From QQVM01 sp035341855 (GTDB lineage: Bacteria > Bacteroidota > Bacteroidia > AKYH767-A > 2013-40CM-41-45), in contig DAOQWA010000060.1 in NCBI GenBank assembly GCA_035341855.1, positions 1-16,981 of the forward strand: 16,981 nt of DNA, written 5' to 3'. The notes beneath the pieces are model-generated. The model was not told where the DNA came from and searched no databases. It saw only the letters and a list, made by a program, of their open reading frames with translations. The position numbers were made by a program, and so were the translations under genes. This document shows, in pieces, positions 15,661-16,981 of this stretch. How positions within the stretch are numbered: the first letter of the stretch is position 1; the number at the start of each line of letters is the position of its first letter.

Positions 15661-16014
15661 TCAATCCAATTCCAGCTCCAGAATTGGATCCCAAAAATGA
15701 CTCTTAAAATTTACAACCTGATCTTTTTTAACCTTTATCCCTTCCTTTTCCAAAAGCTCCTTCATTCTATCCGGACTACCGAAATGATGCTTGCCGGTAA
15801 GTAAGCCAATACGGTTTACTACACGATGTGCCGGGATCTTGGGACGAACAGTATGCGCATTATTCATTGCCCAACCGACCATTCTTGATGACTTAGCGGT
15901 GCCGAGATATTTTGCAATGGCACCGTAAGAAGTAACCCGACCTTTAGGAATAAGTCTAGCGACAGCATAAACCTGCTCGAAAAAAGAATCCAGTTTATTA
16001 TCTGAGGCTGCCAT
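15661..16014 (-). CDS. Alkyltransferase-like protein (MGMT family, active-site Cys replaced by Ala)
   Basis: A 117-residue protein equal to the C-terminal DNA-binding domain of O6-methylguanine-DNA methyltransferase. FFEQVYAVARLIPKGRVTSYG (11-31) gives the helix-turn-helix entry with Y30; SSRMVGWAM (42-50) holds the arginine (R44) that replaces the flipped base. The active-site motif PCHRV reads PAHRVVN (61-67), with Ala62 (codon GCA) in place of the methyl-accepting Cys. LLTGKHHFGSP (71-81) is the usual following loop. Without the Cys it cannot take up a methyl group; related alkyltransferase-like proteins bind O6-alkylguanine and hand it to nucleotide excision repair. E. coli's has Trp at this position. 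The gene follows trmB by 9 bases and is probably co-transcribed with it. Confidence 0.9.
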   Translation of the reverse strand: MAASDNKLDSFFEQVYAVARLIPKGRVTSYGAIAKYLGTAKSSRMVGWAMNNAHTVRPKIPAHRVVNRIGLLTGKHHFGSPDRMKELLEKEGIKVKKDQVVNFKSHFWDPILELELD

Positions 16015-16023
16015 GAGGATATA

Positions 16024-16686
16024 TTAAATCTTGTACTGCAAATAACATATATTCAATCCTTCCTTTAGCCATATTTTCTCGTATGTCGTCTTGATGGAAA
16101 GGATATCATCCAACATTTCTGATGTATAAAGATCGTCAGTCTGTTTAAGTATCTCCAGATTTTTTTCAGCGATCACTTCTAAAGTAAAATCATAAAGTGC
16201 TTTGCTGTCTGTTTTCAAATTAATTATTCCACCGGGTTTTACAAAGTTATAGTATAGCTCTAAAAATCTTTGTGAAGTCAGTCGCTTTTGTTCCCTGCTT
16301 TCCTGAAGATGAGGGTCCGGAAATGTGATCCATAATTCATCAACTTCATTCTTATCGAAGTAACTTAAAATATTCAAGATCTGAATTCGCAAAAAGGCTA
16401 CATTGCTTAGCTTCTCTTCATCTACCGTCTTGGCTCCACGCCATAATCGGGCGCCCTTCCAGTCGATACCTATAAAATTCTTTTCAGGAAATTTCTGTGC
16501 AAGATTAACGGTGTACTCTCCTCTTCCGCAAGCCAGTTCCAATACCAATGGAGCATCACGTTTGAAGAAATTCCTGTTCCAGTTTCCTTTCAATTCATGC
16601 TCAGGGATTGGATAACCTTTACTCTGCTGTATCAGATGTGGGAAGCCGGCATTCTCAGCAAACCTCTTTAGTTTAGTTTTAGCCAT
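16024..16686 (-). CDS. trmB: tRNA (guanine-N7-)-methyltransferase
   Basis: TrmB methylates G46 in the variable loop of tRNA using S-adenosylmethionine. The 220-residue length is typical. The cofactor motif is LVLELACGRGEYTV (47-60), followed by NFIGIDWKGARLWRGAK (70-86), which corresponds to the family's GIExxxxxxxxA segment. TFPDPHLQESREQKRLT (121-137) is the catalytic FPDPW-K-RH-KRR loop in a diverged form: the FPDP and the KRL end remain, but the PWPKKRHHK centre is changed. LKTDSKALYDF (157-167) and TTYEKIWLKEG (200-210) complete the C-terminal signatures. It heads a two-gene unit with the alkyltransferase-like gene. GGAGG lies 13 bases before the ATG, a little far for a ribosome binding site. 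Confidence 0.92.
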   Translation of the reverse strand: MAKTKLKRFAENAGFPHLIQQSKGYPIPEHELKGNWNRNFFKRDAPLVLELACGRGEYTVNLAQKFPEKNFIGIDWKGARLWRGAKTVDEEKLSNVAFLRIQILNILSYFDKNEVDELWITFPDPHLQESREQKRLTSQRFLELYYNFVKPGGIINLKTDSKALYDFTLEVIAEKNLEILKQTDDLYTSEMLDDILSIKTTYEKIWLKEGLNICYLQYKI

Positions 16687-16736
16687 AATTTATATCATTC
16701 CTCCATATATTTTAGAATGAGAATGATCTGACAAGG

Positions 16737-16744
16737 CAAAAATA
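16737..16744 (-). promoter_or_regulatory. -7 element of a trmB promoter
   Basis: TATTTTTG on the minus strand fits TAnnTTTG, 50 bases before the trmB ATG. No TTTG at the -33 position could be found, so this is only a partial promoter. Confidence 0.35.
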
Positions 16745-16868
16745 ACAAAGATTCACGGAATGGACTATAGATCAGCAAGCCTCCTCGATGTTTACGAATT
16801 CTGTTTTAATAATCCGCACATAGCGATGTCATTCTAGCAGAAACTTTTATCTTCGATTCAAAAATTGC

Positions 16869-16981
16869 ATGTCCCGACGAAGAATTTTAATAGCACCCCT
16901 CAACTGGGGTTTAGGACATGCGAGCCGATGCGTTCCACTCATTAACAAGTTCCGACATGAAGGGCATGAAGTTCTTCTCAG
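16869..16981 (+). CDS. Glycosyltransferase, GT28/GT1-like (N-terminal fragment, cut by window edge)
   Basis: From the ATG at 16869 the frame stays open to the right edge and codes for 37 complete residues. RILIAPLNWGLGHASRCVPL (5-24), followed by a region ending HEGHEVLL, is the first strand, glycine-rich loop and helix of a GT-B glycosyltransferase, as in MurG-like and MGDG-synthase-like proteins (G-x-GH-x-x-R). Many Bacteroidota carry such a protein, but its acceptor and donor are not known to me and the donor-binding half is outside the window. TATCTTCG (16848-16855) is a near-consensus -7 element, 13 bases before the ATG. Confidence 0.7.
   Translation, partial: MSRRRILIAPLNWGLGHASRCVPLINKFRHEGHEVLL

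Overview
The window reads as a chromosomal stretch from a member of the Bacteroidota. Several lines point there: promoters of the lineage-specific type (TAnnTTTG, in two cases with a TTG 20 bases upstream), almost no strong Shine-Dalgarno sequences, a DUF4270 lipoprotein, a free-standing GT5 half-domain 'glycogen synthase' next to panC, and signal peptides of Bacteroidota style. I see no transposase, integrase, phage gene, CRISPR array, rRNA or tRNA. Most of the window is core genome, with more variable surface and membrane genes scattered through it.

Layout. (1) 1-1611, minus: the N-terminal 537 residues of an exported beta-helix repeat protein, cut by the left edge. (2) 1840-2544, minus: a VIT1/CCC1-type iron/manganese transporter, divergent from (3) 2596-3729, plus: a cysteine desulfurase; their promoters lie back to back in about 50 bases. 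(4) 4025-5992, plus: an orphan CHASE-PAS-HisKA_3 histidine kinase, converging on (5) panC at 6000-6854, minus. (6) 7178-11249, plus: an apparent operon of a GT5 half-domain protein, a DUF4270 lipoprotein and glmS, ending in a clear terminator. (7) 11449-12267, plus: an exported alpha/beta-hydrolase-like protein without a catalytic Ser or any His, followed by a strong, possibly bidirectional terminator. (8) 12555-13997, minus: an AT-rich multi-spanning membrane protein of unknown function. (9) 14108-15506, minus: nfu and mrp, iron-sulfur cluster carriers. (10) 15661-16686, minus: trmB and an alkyltransferase-like protein. (11) 16869 to the right edge, plus: the start of a glycosyltransferase.

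Two themes recur. Iron-sulfur biology is represented by the transporter, the cysteine desulfurase (sulfur donor), Nfu and Mrp, in two separate places. Envelope building is represented by GlmS (glucosamine-6-phosphate for peptidoglycan and lipopolysaccharide), the DUF4270 lipoprotein, the beta-helix protein and the glycosyltransferase start. A third pattern is enzyme folds that have lost catalytic residues: the GT5 half-protein, the hydrolase-like protein, the alkyltransferase-like protein, and Mrp without its usual CxxC.

I do not see a convincing new multi-gene system. The most unusual local signal is a perfect 16-bp terminator-like hairpin with a 7-T run, lying inside the start of the DUF4270 reading frame at 8093-8135.
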